From Aspidapion aeneum (lineage: Eukaryota; Arthropoda; Insecta; Coleoptera; Brentidae), in assembly GCA_963576565.1 (NCBI GenBank), contig OY755047.1:30913351-30977350 (forward strand): 64,000 bases of DNA. The letters run 5' to 3'. Below, in pieces: positions 35,142 to 45,500 of the stretch. Numbering within the stretch: position 1 is the stretch's first letter; each line of letters starts with the position of its first letter. The position numbers and the translations under genes were made by a program. The notes beneath the pieces were generated by a model. That model saw only the letters and a program-made list of their open reading frames with translations. It was not told the origin of the DNA and did not search any database.

Positions 35142-36160
35142 GGAAGGGCGAAAAAATATCGAATAAAAATATCAAATATACATAATATCGAAACTACAAA
35201 ATATCGAAACTACAAAATATCGAAAACACAAAATATCGAAACTACAAAATATCGAAAATACAAAATATTGAAACAACAAAATATCAAAAATACAAAATAT
35301 CGAAAACACAAAATATCGAAAATACAAAATATCGAAAATACAATATATCGAAAAAACTAAATATCGAAAATCAAAAATAGAAAATTTCGGAACCTTAACC
35401 TAACCCTGGCTTAATCTAACTCAACCTAATCTGACTTAACCACACGAAAATAGATAGTTTCAAAAAGCTAACCTAACGAAACCTAATTAAATCTAACCTA
35501 ACCGAACCGAACCAAAGCAAACTGAACCAAAAATTTAAAAAAAAAACTTTCCTGACTTCTTTCCCGGGATAATAGAGGGTGTGAACCGAACCTATCCATA
35601 CCTAACAATACCCAACCTAACCTAATTAGCAGTGTTGTGGTTTAGTTTGGTTAGGTTTGGTTCGATTTGATTCGGTTCGGTTTGGTTCACATCCTCTAGG
35701 ATTCCGGGAAAAAAGTCAGGAAAGTTTTTTTTTGAAAAAAATTGTTGGTTCAGTTTGCTTAGGTTCGGTTAGATTTGATTAGGTTTCGTTAATTTAGCTT
35801 TTTGAAACTATCTGTTTTCGTGTGGTTACGTCAGATTAGGTTGAGTTAGATTAAGCTAGGGTCAGGTTAGGGTAAAGTTTCGAAATTTTCTATTTTTGAA
35901 TTTCGATATTTGGTAATTTCGATATTTTGTGATTCGACATTTTGTATTTTCGATATTTTGTGATTCAATATTTTGTAGTTTCGATATTTTGTGGTTTCGA
36001 TATTTTGTAGTTTCGATATTTTGTAATTCGATAAAATGTAGTTTCGATATTTTGTGGTTCGATAATTTGTAGTTTCGATATTTTGTATGTTTTTGATATT
36101 TTGTATTTTCGATATTTTGTGTTTTTGATATTTTGTGTTTCGATATTTTTTCGCCCTTCC
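35142..36160. repeat. 1.02-kb near-symmetrical palindrome built of 17-bp and CCTAA-rich repeats
   Basis: The left end GGAAGGGCGAAAAAATATCG is mirrored exactly by the right end. Each arm holds about a dozen units of ACAAAATATCGAAA(A/C), then a CCTAAC/GGTTAG-rich stretch containing AGTTTCAAAAAGCTAA, then CTTTCCTGACTT and CCCGGGA/TTCCGGG. The arms meet near 35630. Open frames here (to 177 codons on the minus strand) are repeat translations such as KYRN, not genes. Confidence 0.92.
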
Positions 36161-36212
36161 TATTAAATATAAAATATATATATGATAATGATATAACATA
36201 TTTTTCAATATA

Positions 36213-36850
36213 TATAAAGTTAGCAGAACTTTGTAAATTTAAAAAAATTATATGCTTATTATTTGCCGTTGCCGTAAATAAGTTGTAAAAACAAAAAATT
36301 TGCCATGCCCATTTTAAAAAAAAAAAATTGTGTTCTGCTAACTTTATATAATGGTAGTACAACACCACAGACTTCTTGAAATCTGTGTACAACACCTATA
36401 AAAATAATGGATTTAAAAAAAAAATTAATGAACAATTTATCGTTAATTATCCAAAGAAAATTTGCCATACCTGTAAAAAAATAGTGTTCTGCTAAATTTA
36501 AGGTGTTATCTAAACATATGTCTTGTGTTAACAATGCATTCAAGACAGGAATGGCAAATCATTGTTTTTACATCTAATTTACGGATAATTAACGTCAAAT
36601 TGAGCACTAAACATTTTTTAGATAAATCCATTGTTTCTATGGGTGTTCAATTCATATAAAGTTAGCAAAACACCATTTAACAAATTTTGTTTTTTTGACA
36701 ACTTTATATAAAGTTAGCAGAACATAATTTTCTTTTAAAACGGGCACGGCAAATTTTTTGTTTTTACAACTAATTTACGGATAATTGACGGCAAATTATG
36801 CGCATATAGATTTTTTAAATTTCCAGGGTGGTTCTGCTAACTTTATGTAC
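36213..36850. repeat. Cluster of MITE ends sharing TATATAAAGTTAGCAGAAC
   Basis: The motif ATAAAGTTAGCAGAAC or its complement occurs near 36213, 36331, 36485, 36653, 36712 and 36832 in alternating orientations. Blocks of AATTTGCCATGCC and TTTACGGATAATTAACG lie between them. This looks like two or three small inverted-repeat elements inserted next to or into one another. Confidence 0.75.
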
Positions 36851-37268
36851 ATTATTTTTCAAGTAACTTATATTATTATTATGTTCCTAAAACAAAAGTA
36901 AAAGAAAAGGGGTAATAAGAAACATATGCTAATTTGTAATGTATATGAGGTGTTTTTTTTTAATTAAATTAAATTTACACTCTAAACTCCTTGTTTATGA
37001 CAAGCATAAAACATACGAAGGTTTTATACCTATTTGACCACAAACGCAAGTATAAGAGGTGCAAATAATTTTTTTTCAACAAAAAAAAATATATTATCTG
37101 AAACTTTGAGGTTTGCGTACTAGAAGGATCTTGGTATCCTCTGTTTCTTATATCCCCATCTTTTTCCTACAATAAAAAAAAATTATCATAATTTAAGTAT
37201 AATTACATAAACAAAATTACTTTAAAAAAAGGAAAAGGAAAAAGTCTACAAGTACCTACTAACTATAC

Positions 37269-37452
37269 CTGGTATAACACATTCATGGGGGTCAAGCTCC
37301 CCATGTTCAGCAGCCAGATGCAATGGACTGTATCTATGCTTTATCCACACTCATCAACTACATGCCATATTCCTGCTTGTGTCAAAATTAGTTGAGCAGC
37401 TTTGTAATTTCTGCCATACTGCATGCTTCAGTGGTATGAGTCCTTGCGTCAC
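37269..37452 (-). pseudogene. Ankyrin-like exon relic, copy 1
   Basis: On the minus strand an acceptor TTTCAG precedes, and a donor (CCAG before GTATAG) follows, a 184-bp exon-like segment. Translating across frames gives TTEACSMAEITKLL, then LTQAGIWHVVDECG, then YSPLHLAAEHGELDPHECV. The SPLHLAAEHG core is a strong ankyrin-repeat signature. The parts lie in different frames: a base is missing between DECG and YSPLH, and another shift lies earlier. It is therefore a broken exon. Confidence 0.6.
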
Positions 37453-38382
37453 CTGAAATGTATAATCCAGAGATAATTGCTGACATTTTGATACACTACA
37501 ATGTCTTTTTCGGTGAGCTGAATTATCCTAGTGATGCACAAAAAACCTTGTCTTGCAAGACAAGAGCAAGTTCATATCCTTGTGCATTTTACTAAGAATT
37601 TGTTTGTAAATAATACTTGAATGGATAATTTCCATAAAACGTCAATAAATCAATGATTTGTTTTTTAAAAAGTTTAACTTTTAATACAACACAAAAAATA
37701 TAGATTTAAAATTTTTTTAAAATATCGATTTTCTTAAAATGTAATTTCTCAAAATGATCTGTCTGTTATCTAACAAAACAAATGAATGTCGCAAAGTTAT
37801 AAACATGGTAAATCTCTTTTGGAACACCCTATAAATTAACAAAAATTAATAAATATTTTTCTTCTAAATTTAAAAATATATGCTGTTTACATTTCGTCCA
37901 CCCATTGTTGAAATATTGGCATTTTAAAAATCTAATTATATTGATTGTGATAAACAAACAACTGATTTCAATGTTCTTATTGTTTATTCATGTTTTTAAA
38001 ATCCAAATATTTCAAAAACGACTGGACCAAATGTCAACATATCATATACTTTTAATTCAGAAAGAAAAGATATATACATTTGGGGTTTAACATACTTATA
38101 GGGTATTCAGTAAGAGATGATATTTGACCACAAACGCAAGTATAAGAGGTGCAAATAATTTTTTTTCTTACAAAAAAAAAATATATTATCTGAAACTTTG
38201 AGCTTTTGAAGTATTGAATACACCTGGTTTGCGTACTAGAAGGATCTTGGTATCCTTTGTTTCATATATCCCCATCTTTTTCCTACATGAAAAAAAATTT
38301 ATCATAATTTAAGTATAATTACATAAACAATTATTTTAAAAAAAGGAAAAGGAAAAAGTCTACAAGTACCTACCAACTATAC

Positions 38383-38531
38383 CTGGTATAACACATTCAT
38401 GGGGGTCAAGCTCCCCATGTTCAGCAGCCAGATGCAATGAACTGTATCCATGCTTTATCCACACTCATCAACTACATGCCAAATTCCTGCTTGTGTCAAA
38501 ATTAGCTGAGCTGTATGAGTCCTTGTGTCAC
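38383..38531 (-). pseudogene. Ankyrin-like exon relic, copy 2 (shortened)
   Basis: Same splice-like borders and the same YSPLHLAAEHGELDPHECV-coding stretch, with the same frame break. About 35 bp corresponding to the ACSMAEITKLL part is missing. Confidence 0.6.
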
Positions 38532-39458
38532 CTGAAATTTATAATCTAGAGATAATTGGTGACATTTTGATACCCTACAATGTCTTTTTCGGTGAGCTGA
38601 ATTATCCTAGTGATGCACAAAAAACCTTGTCTTGCAAGACAAGAGCAAGTTCATATCCTTGTGCATTTTACTAAGAATTTGTTTGTAAATAATACTTGAT
38701 TGGATAATTTCCACAAAACGTCAATAAATCAATGATTTGTTTTTTAAAAAGTTTAACTTTTAATACAACACAAAAAAATATAGATTTTAAAAATTAAAAA
38801 AATATCGATTTTCTTAAAATGTAATTTCTCAAAATGATCTGTCTGTTATCTAACAAAACAAATGAATGTCGCAAAGTTATAAACATGGTAAATCTCTTTT
38901 GGAACACCCTATATATTAACAAAAATTAATAAATATTTTTCTTCTAAATTTAAAAATATATGCTGTTTACATTTGGTCCACCCATTGTTGAAATATTGGC
39001 ATTTTAAAAATCTAATTATATTGATTGTGATAAACAAACAACTGATTTCAATGTTCTTATTGTTTATTCATGTTTTTAAAATCCAAATATTTCAAAAACG
39101 ACTGGACCAAATGTCAACATATCATATACTTTTAATTCAGAAAGAAAAGATATATACATTTGGGGTTTAACATACTTATAGGGTGTTCAGTAAGAGATGA
39201 TATTTGACCACACACGCAAGTATAAGAGGTGCAAATAATTTTTTTTCTTACAACAAAAAAAATATATTATCTGAAACTTTGAGCTTTTGAAGTATTGAAT
39301 ACACCTGGTTTGTGTACTAGAAGGATCTTGGTATCCTCTGTTTCTTATATCCCCATTTTTCCTACATTAAAAAAAAATTGATCATAATTTAAGTATAATT
39401 ACATAAACAAAATTATTTTAAAAAAAGGAAAAAGCCTACAAGTACCTACCAACTATAC

Positions 39459-39646
39459 CTGGTATAACACATTCATGGGGGTCAAGCTCCCCATGTTCAG
39501 CAGCCAGATGCAATGAACTGTATCCATGCTTTATCCACACTCATCAACTACATGCCATATTCCTGCTTGTGTCAAAATTAGCTGAGCAGCTTTCTTTGTA
39601 ATTTCTGCCATACTGCATGCTTCAGTGGTATGAGTCCTTGTGTCAC
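39459..39646 (-). pseudogene. Ankyrin-like exon relic, copy 3
   Basis: 188-bp version with a 4-bp expansion relative to copy 1 near the KLL region and the same frame break before the SPLHLAAEHG core. The shared lesion shows the exon was already dead before the triplication. Confidence 0.6.
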
Positions 39647-39841
39647 CTGAAATTTATAATCCAGAGATAATTGGTGACATTTTGATACCCTACAATGTCT
39701 TTTTTGGTGAGCTGAATTATCCTAGTGATGCACAAAAAACCTTGTCTTGCAAGACAAGAGCAAGATATCCTTGTGCATTTTACTAAGAATTTGTTTGTAA
39801 ATAATACTTGATTGGATAATTTCCATAAAACGTCAATAAAT

Positions 39842-39937
39842 CTGCGGGAAACTGGCTGCTAACTTCACACTTTGGCTGCAGGTAACTGGCTGCTAACTTC
39901 ACACTTTGGCTGCGGGCAACTGGCTACAGTTTCACAC
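39842..39937. repeat. 34-bp tandem repeat, 2.8 copies
   Basis: Units of CTGCGGGAAACTGGCTGC plus TAACTTCACACTTTGG follow each other at 39842, 39876 and 39910. They sit exactly where the third 1.1-kb unit is cut off. Confidence 0.85.
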
Positions 39938-42260
39938 GGATCTCTAATGGTAGATCATTTTTTAGTTCTTACTATAGGCCTAGTCATGTGCCCTATGAAT
40001 CTACAAAAAAGTATTTAAAATTAATTAAAATAAAAAGACTGTAAATATCAAAAAAATATATGTAATTTATTTTGCAAGAGAAGCTGGTTTAGTTTAGTGA
40101 ATATTAGTGTGGTACTTGTAGTCCACTGAGACTATTTTGGTGCTACTAAAAAATTGCTCCTGTGCAGTTTCAAAAGAATACAAAAGTGCACCAGGGTAAC
40201 ATGAGTGCAGAGGCCTTAGTGGTATATCTTTGAGCCACAGTGTTAAGCCTAAATCATTTATTGTTGTAATCTGCAGAGTTTTTTTATGTGCTGGGTGGAA
40301 AAAAAAATGTGCCACTTTAGTCAAACTCAGTATGTAGGTATGTGGGCACAATAGATCCATATGTGGTCGCAGTGCATGGAGGTCCAGTAGGGCCTGCGAC
40401 CACTTTCGAATACATACATACATGAGCTTGGAGAGTCCATAGCAAAAAATTTTCACGGAGTGTCACACGGAGTTTGTCAGTTGCTCAAAAGAATACAAAA
40501 AGTTGCACTAGTGGCACACCAGTGCTGCATTTTTTCCCAAAAGAATTTACTATAAGTGATTGCAATTACCAACTACTTACTGAGAAAAAAACTTGGGCCT
40601 TTTGAGAGCACTGTGCCCCAAGTACTATTGTGATCCATTCACTTTTTGAAGCACTTTGAAAGCATTACTGCCCAGCTTTCGGCACAGCCTTTCAAATATT
40701 TCCTTAAGATTTGTATAAACCACCCTTATACCAATCTAAACATATCTATGATAAACATAAAACCGAGGGCTGAATAGCTAACCCAAAGTCTGTACACTAA
40801 TTGTGAAAATCCAGAATCTGTTCCCAGATTGTGAGGGATTGTGTGTGTAAGATATTGTTTAAGGATTGTAACAAGATTGTGAAAAATGTGTACACCGATT
40901 GTGACAGCTATTCACCCCATAAAACAATAGTTAGGTACCTACTTACCTATACATTAACACATTTTCTGCTTGGCTGTCTGACCTACAGACACAGCAAACT
41001 TTTAATGAAGTTGCTTCTTCTGAGATCGCAGTTCAGAGATAACCAAATTTTATATTTAAGTTGGTAGTTCGTGTCCATTTAACTACAATGCAGGCATTTA
41101 TAATATAGGTATTATGTTATTTAGCTTTCTATTGGCCCCAGAAGGTCTTGAGTAGTATTTTAAGCATTAGCGAACTCTCAACTGCGGCCGCGAACTGCGT
41201 TTATAAATCACGTGTTAGATCTTTGCACAAAAATCACAAAAAACATTTAGAATTTAAAGACAAACAATCACCAAAACAAGAACGATAAAATGGCGTCATA
41301 AATAGACTCCCGTCATCATTCAACAGGCGCGGTTGCCAAGACGCAGAAGAGACAAATGGATCAAGGGAAAAATCTCACAGCCCCCTGTGTTGCTTACACT
41401 TTTTTTATTATTGGGCATATATAGTCCTTTAATAGATATATGGGTTCGAGTCCCTCCTCGGCATATGGTTTTTTTTGTAACGCCCCACCAAGGCATATCT
41501 TGGCAAAACTTTGGCTTGACAGATTGGGCGATTGATCCTAGCTATGGATGGAAAGTCCCAGTATAAAAAGAAGTATAGGTTTGGTTAGATTTACTACATC
41601 CTTAATAGTAGTTATTTTCGATTTTCACAGGGGGTAAGTATGTTTATACAGTATTTTATCTTTGGCATTTTTTATCACTAGGATAAGAAATATTTTTGAA
41701 AACTTACTATACCTATACAGTAAGTAAATCTGTATTTTTAGTATAAGAGGTTTCTATAAACTTAGGTTTTCAAACGCGTGCTTTTGTTTTTTAGTTTTTT
41801 TCTTTTGACCTTAAAATAATGACCAGAGTCACCAATCAAAAATATTGATATATAATTATGTAACACCGTTTCTAAAACACACAAAATTGTAACAATTAAA
41901 AACTTTACCCGTATTTTAAGCTTAAAAAAAGTTAAATCCGACAAAATGTTAAATATATTTTCTTCGTTATATAAAGTTTTTTCACTACCTAAAGGTTTTT
42001 ATTTTTTTTTGGCAAAACAAATATTTTTTCCTGAAAAACAATATAAATTATATCACGTTTTATATTAATAATATTCTAATCCGGCCCTGAGGTTTACGAC
42101 AAACAGGCAGCCATAATTGGTTTCACTGAATGACAGGCAGTTATTTATCTGTTTGTTGGGTCATCTGTGCTTTTATCTTGCATGCTATAAAAAAGTTTTA
42201 ATTATTAGAGTTTAAACTTTTTAAATCTTTTAAAAATATTTCTTGATTTAAACGAGACAC
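39938..42260. other. Intergenic region downstream of the helicase gene
   Basis: No gene is accepted. A 120-codon frame at 40094-40456 (minus) lacks motifs. Its YPGALLYSFETAQ segment has a degenerate echo just upstream (LYSFEQLTNS), suggesting an internal repeat. A tRNA B-box-like GGGTTCGAGTCCC lies at 41440-41460 without a cloverleaf. Confidence 0.4.
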
Positions 42261-42273
42261 CACTGTCGACTTC

Positions 42274-42284
42274 TTTATTTTATT
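42274..42284 (-). promoter_or_regulatory. Candidate poly(A) signals of the helicase gene
   Basis: Two overlapping AATAAA motifs on the minus strand, about 140 bp past the stop codon of the last exon. Position is right for a 3' end; no other evidence. Confidence 0.5.
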
Positions 42285-42420
42285 AAGATACCAGTCTCTT
42301 GATAAAATAAAATGTCATGATTTTATAAAAGCCCAAATTTCAAGAGTTTCGTCCCTAAGTTTACCTTTAAACTATTGAATAATATAATTTGTCAAATATT
42401 GTATATTTGCATGCATCACT

Positions 42421-42566
42421 TTACCCCCTCCTGGATGTTGCCTTCTTCTTATCAGTTTTCTCCTTGTTGCTCTCCGGCAGTTGTACATCACTGATGCGAT
42501 TGCCGATCTCTTTACGTATTTCTGGAGTTCTCTTAAGTTTACGGAAATCTGGCCCACTGTAGGTAC
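42421..42566 (-). CDS. Helicase terminal exon
   Basis: The acceptor CTAAACAG precedes GTACC. With the G left over from the previous exon it reads GTYSGPDFRKLKRTPEIRKE and continues to a basic tail ending KKATSRRG and TAA (42423-42421). The phase match and continuation from CSRK support it over the read-through alternative at 46473-46388. Confidence 0.8.
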
Positions 42567-45500
42567 CTGTTTAGGAATAACGTCAGTTAAATTATTGTTG
42601 AACTATAGTCACGTCACGCAACAGACATTTTGAAATCTCAAATCGGGCACCAAGCAATTTCGATTATTTTAATAACTCTATGACGGTATATGACAGAACT
42701 AAAGTGGCATTAAGCAAATTTAAATTATTGCTTCCGGGATCAGCGATAAGTGTCCAATTAAGCAATCAACATACTAACTTGAAATTTTGTACAAATGTAT
42801 GCCTGAGTATGCTTAAGCCATTTGGTAAAATTGGGCCAGATTAGAAGAATGCAAGTGCCTTCCCAAGTAACATTTCATGTTTTATAAGGGTTGCTAGAAG
42901 TTTGCGGCTACCAAATTACAAAACCTTAAGTTTTATAGTGAGGTGGCGAGAACGTTCTTGGAACCCTTAGGCCACTCTTAACGGTTAATTAAATAATCAT
43001 ATAAGGGTGGCAACAACCTATTTATAAACCTCTAATAAAACCTAAAAGATTTGCGTTGTGGTGGCGGCAACCGTTATATAACCCTTATAAAACCAAATAA
43101 AGTATTCTGGTGATATGGTTTTATTGGTAATTGGTCGGGTGGCGGGTGCCTTGCGTGTTTTAACAGCGACGTTTAGTAATAGCAACATTTTGATACACGT
43201 GGTATTTTGATACAAGTCATTTTAAACACGCGTCATTTTGATACACGCTATTATGAAAACACGCGCTATTTTTAGGACACCCTGTATTGAAGACGCGTTA
43301 ATTTGATATGCACTATCTTGATACGCGCTATTTTGATACGAGCTATTTTAGTACACGCTATTTTAAAGATGCGCTGTTTTGATTCCCGCTATTTCGAACA
43401 CGCGCTGTTTTTAAAAGCGCCGTTTTGATACGCGCTAGTTTGATGTGCACTATTTCGTTACAGAGACGGAAAATGTGCCTACCAAAATTTTCTGATAAAA
43501 CGTAAAAATCTGCTACCACAAAAGTAGAAAATTAATAGATCTAGACACTGCAACTTCCGTGTTTCTACTTCCGATGATGTAAGATGCTGATGATGACTAC
43601 AAAATATATAATGACACTCTTATAAATATCAACAACTTAAGGTTTTATAAGGGGCCTTTTATAAAAACGCACGGTGGTTATATAATACAGCTAAAGGGAT
43701 CCTGTTCTTACGCATGTATTAGTATTATTAACTTTAAAACCACTCCAGGTTCCCCCAATTATCTTTATATAACTTATCGTAACTTTCAGCGATTGTATAA
43801 AACCAGGAGAGCTTGTTATAACATCTGAACACCCTTATAAGAACTGGGAACATTTATAAAACCTTAGGTAATTAAAAATGTTACTTGGGTTATTTTGGTG
43901 CTTTTCTGAACTCACGCGGTGCCCCATCTTCAAAAATGTGTCAAATCATGACTTTAAAACTAGCCAATCGATTAAGACCAAATTATAAACAATTATAGGC
44001 CCTAACGTTCGCTTAGTTCGGTTCGGTTTAATATTTGTTTTTAAGTTTTGATGATATTTACGAAAAAAAAATCAAAGGAATTTTTCAAAAATGTTTTAAA
44101 CTGTAGTAGCTTTATTTTAACAAAGAGAAAAAAAATACGCAAAATGTACAAATGCACAACAAAAGCTCCTCCTTTTTTTTATTTGTAAATTTGTATTTTT
44201 TTTTAACGCTTTTTACAATTTTTAATATTAATCCTACGATTTAAGCCTCGCAATCTAATGTAAGTACTTGTTAAACATAAAACTACTCCGTAAGGAATTA
44301 TTGACGAATCAGTAAGCTTGAGCCTGTGTCCGTTCGGCTAATTTTTTAAATAAATGTATCCCATTTGATTGATCTCTTTCTTTTTATCCCAATTTTACTT
44401 TTTAACCGTGATCTGTCACTTTTTGTCCCCAATTTTTACTTTTTATCCTTTATTCGTCACTTTTCATTCCAGGGATAAAAAGTGACACTTTTATCCCTAA
44501 AATGAGGGATAAAAAGTGCACTTGTTATCTCTTAAGTGCGAAATAGTACTAAAGGAATTAAAATGGCACTTTTCTATCTCGAGGCAAAGTTTTTTTAGCT
44601 TGAGCCAAGTGAAAGCTATAATACGCCGAGGCATACAAAGTTACGTGGTAGATACTTATACCATCTCTTACACTGTAGGGACTAAAAAGGTATTTTAGTC
44701 ACTCAGTTTTTATTTTATGGCCCAAATTTCATTTTAGTCCGCGGATTTATTTAAGTCTCTGAAAGGGGGGGGGGCTGAAATTTGTTTTTCGTCTCTGAAG
44801 TGTAAAAGGAAATGTTGTTTCCTGCTCTCAGCTATTATTATCCATGTGATGTGCGTGCTGAAATGCCGTTTAGCAATTTTACAAACGTGAAAAGGGAACA
44901 ATTTTGCTCGCAAAATCGTCAAAAACTCAAAAACCATACTCAGAAAACGTTTTGGCCTATAATTGTTCAAAATTTGGTTTAAATCTATTGACTTGCTTTA
45001 AAGTAATGACTTAAAACATACATAAACATTGCTGTAAATGGGGCTCTCATGAGCTTAGAAATGCTCCAAAATGAGGTATTGTTCTGATCTGGCTCAGTTA
45101 TACAAAATATACCAAATATCTTAAGCATACGCAACCGTACATTTGTGCAAACTGTTGATGTTAATTTCGTAATGCGCAGCGGAAATGAGGTTTGGTCTAA
45201 GTTGCGGAGTTACCGTGTGTTAGTGTATCGTCTATTAGACTTCAAAATGTTTTAATATTTTCTTACATTAATGTTGCATTAGAAAAAAGCGGTCGAAAAC
45301 CATTATAAAAGAGTTCTGTAACTGTCTATGTTACAAATTAAAACAACCTTTTGCAATTTAATATTTCCTCATGTCGCCACGTGAATAAAGACAACCATAA
45401 TTGGCTAAGCGGGCACAGAAAGATTTTGTTTCTCTTGTATTGTCAAAAAAAAAAAATGCAACATGCATTGTCCCGACGTGAGGGACAAATTATGTCACGT

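Larger units (their letters stand above)
37034..39841. repeat. Direct triplication of a 1.1-kb unit
   Basis: TTTGACCACA(A/C)ACGCAAGTA starts copies at about 37034, 38126 and 39207. Spacings are about 1092 and 1081 bp; the third copy is cut at about 39841. Copies are very similar: a 61-codon frame recurs identically at 37905 and 38979. Each copy carries one ankyrin-like exon relic on the minus strand. Confidence 0.93.

Noticed and set aside
35170..35390. Regularly spaced short repeats resembling a CRISPR array
   Set aside because: The units are contiguous 17-bp microrepeats with no unique spacers, in a eukaryotic setting.
35862..36395. 177-codon open frame with repeated KYRN-type peptides
   Set aside because: It is a translation of the 17-bp ATATCG repeat in the palindrome, with the two overlapping frames showing the same pattern. 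No start context or domain.
37905..39170. Identical 61-65 codon frames at 37905 and 38973
   Set aside because: Identity comes from the triplicated 1.1-kb unit. The peptide is hydrophobic and AT-driven with no motif.
40094..40456. 120-codon frame on the minus strand
   Set aside because: No recognised domain, no splice context, and part of it is echoed just upstream, suggesting repeat origin. It stays a low-probability candidate.
41410..41465. GGGTTCGAGTCCC, another B-box-like site, with an inverse partial match at 21170
   Set aside because: No cloverleaf can be formed; kept only as a shared repeat scrap.
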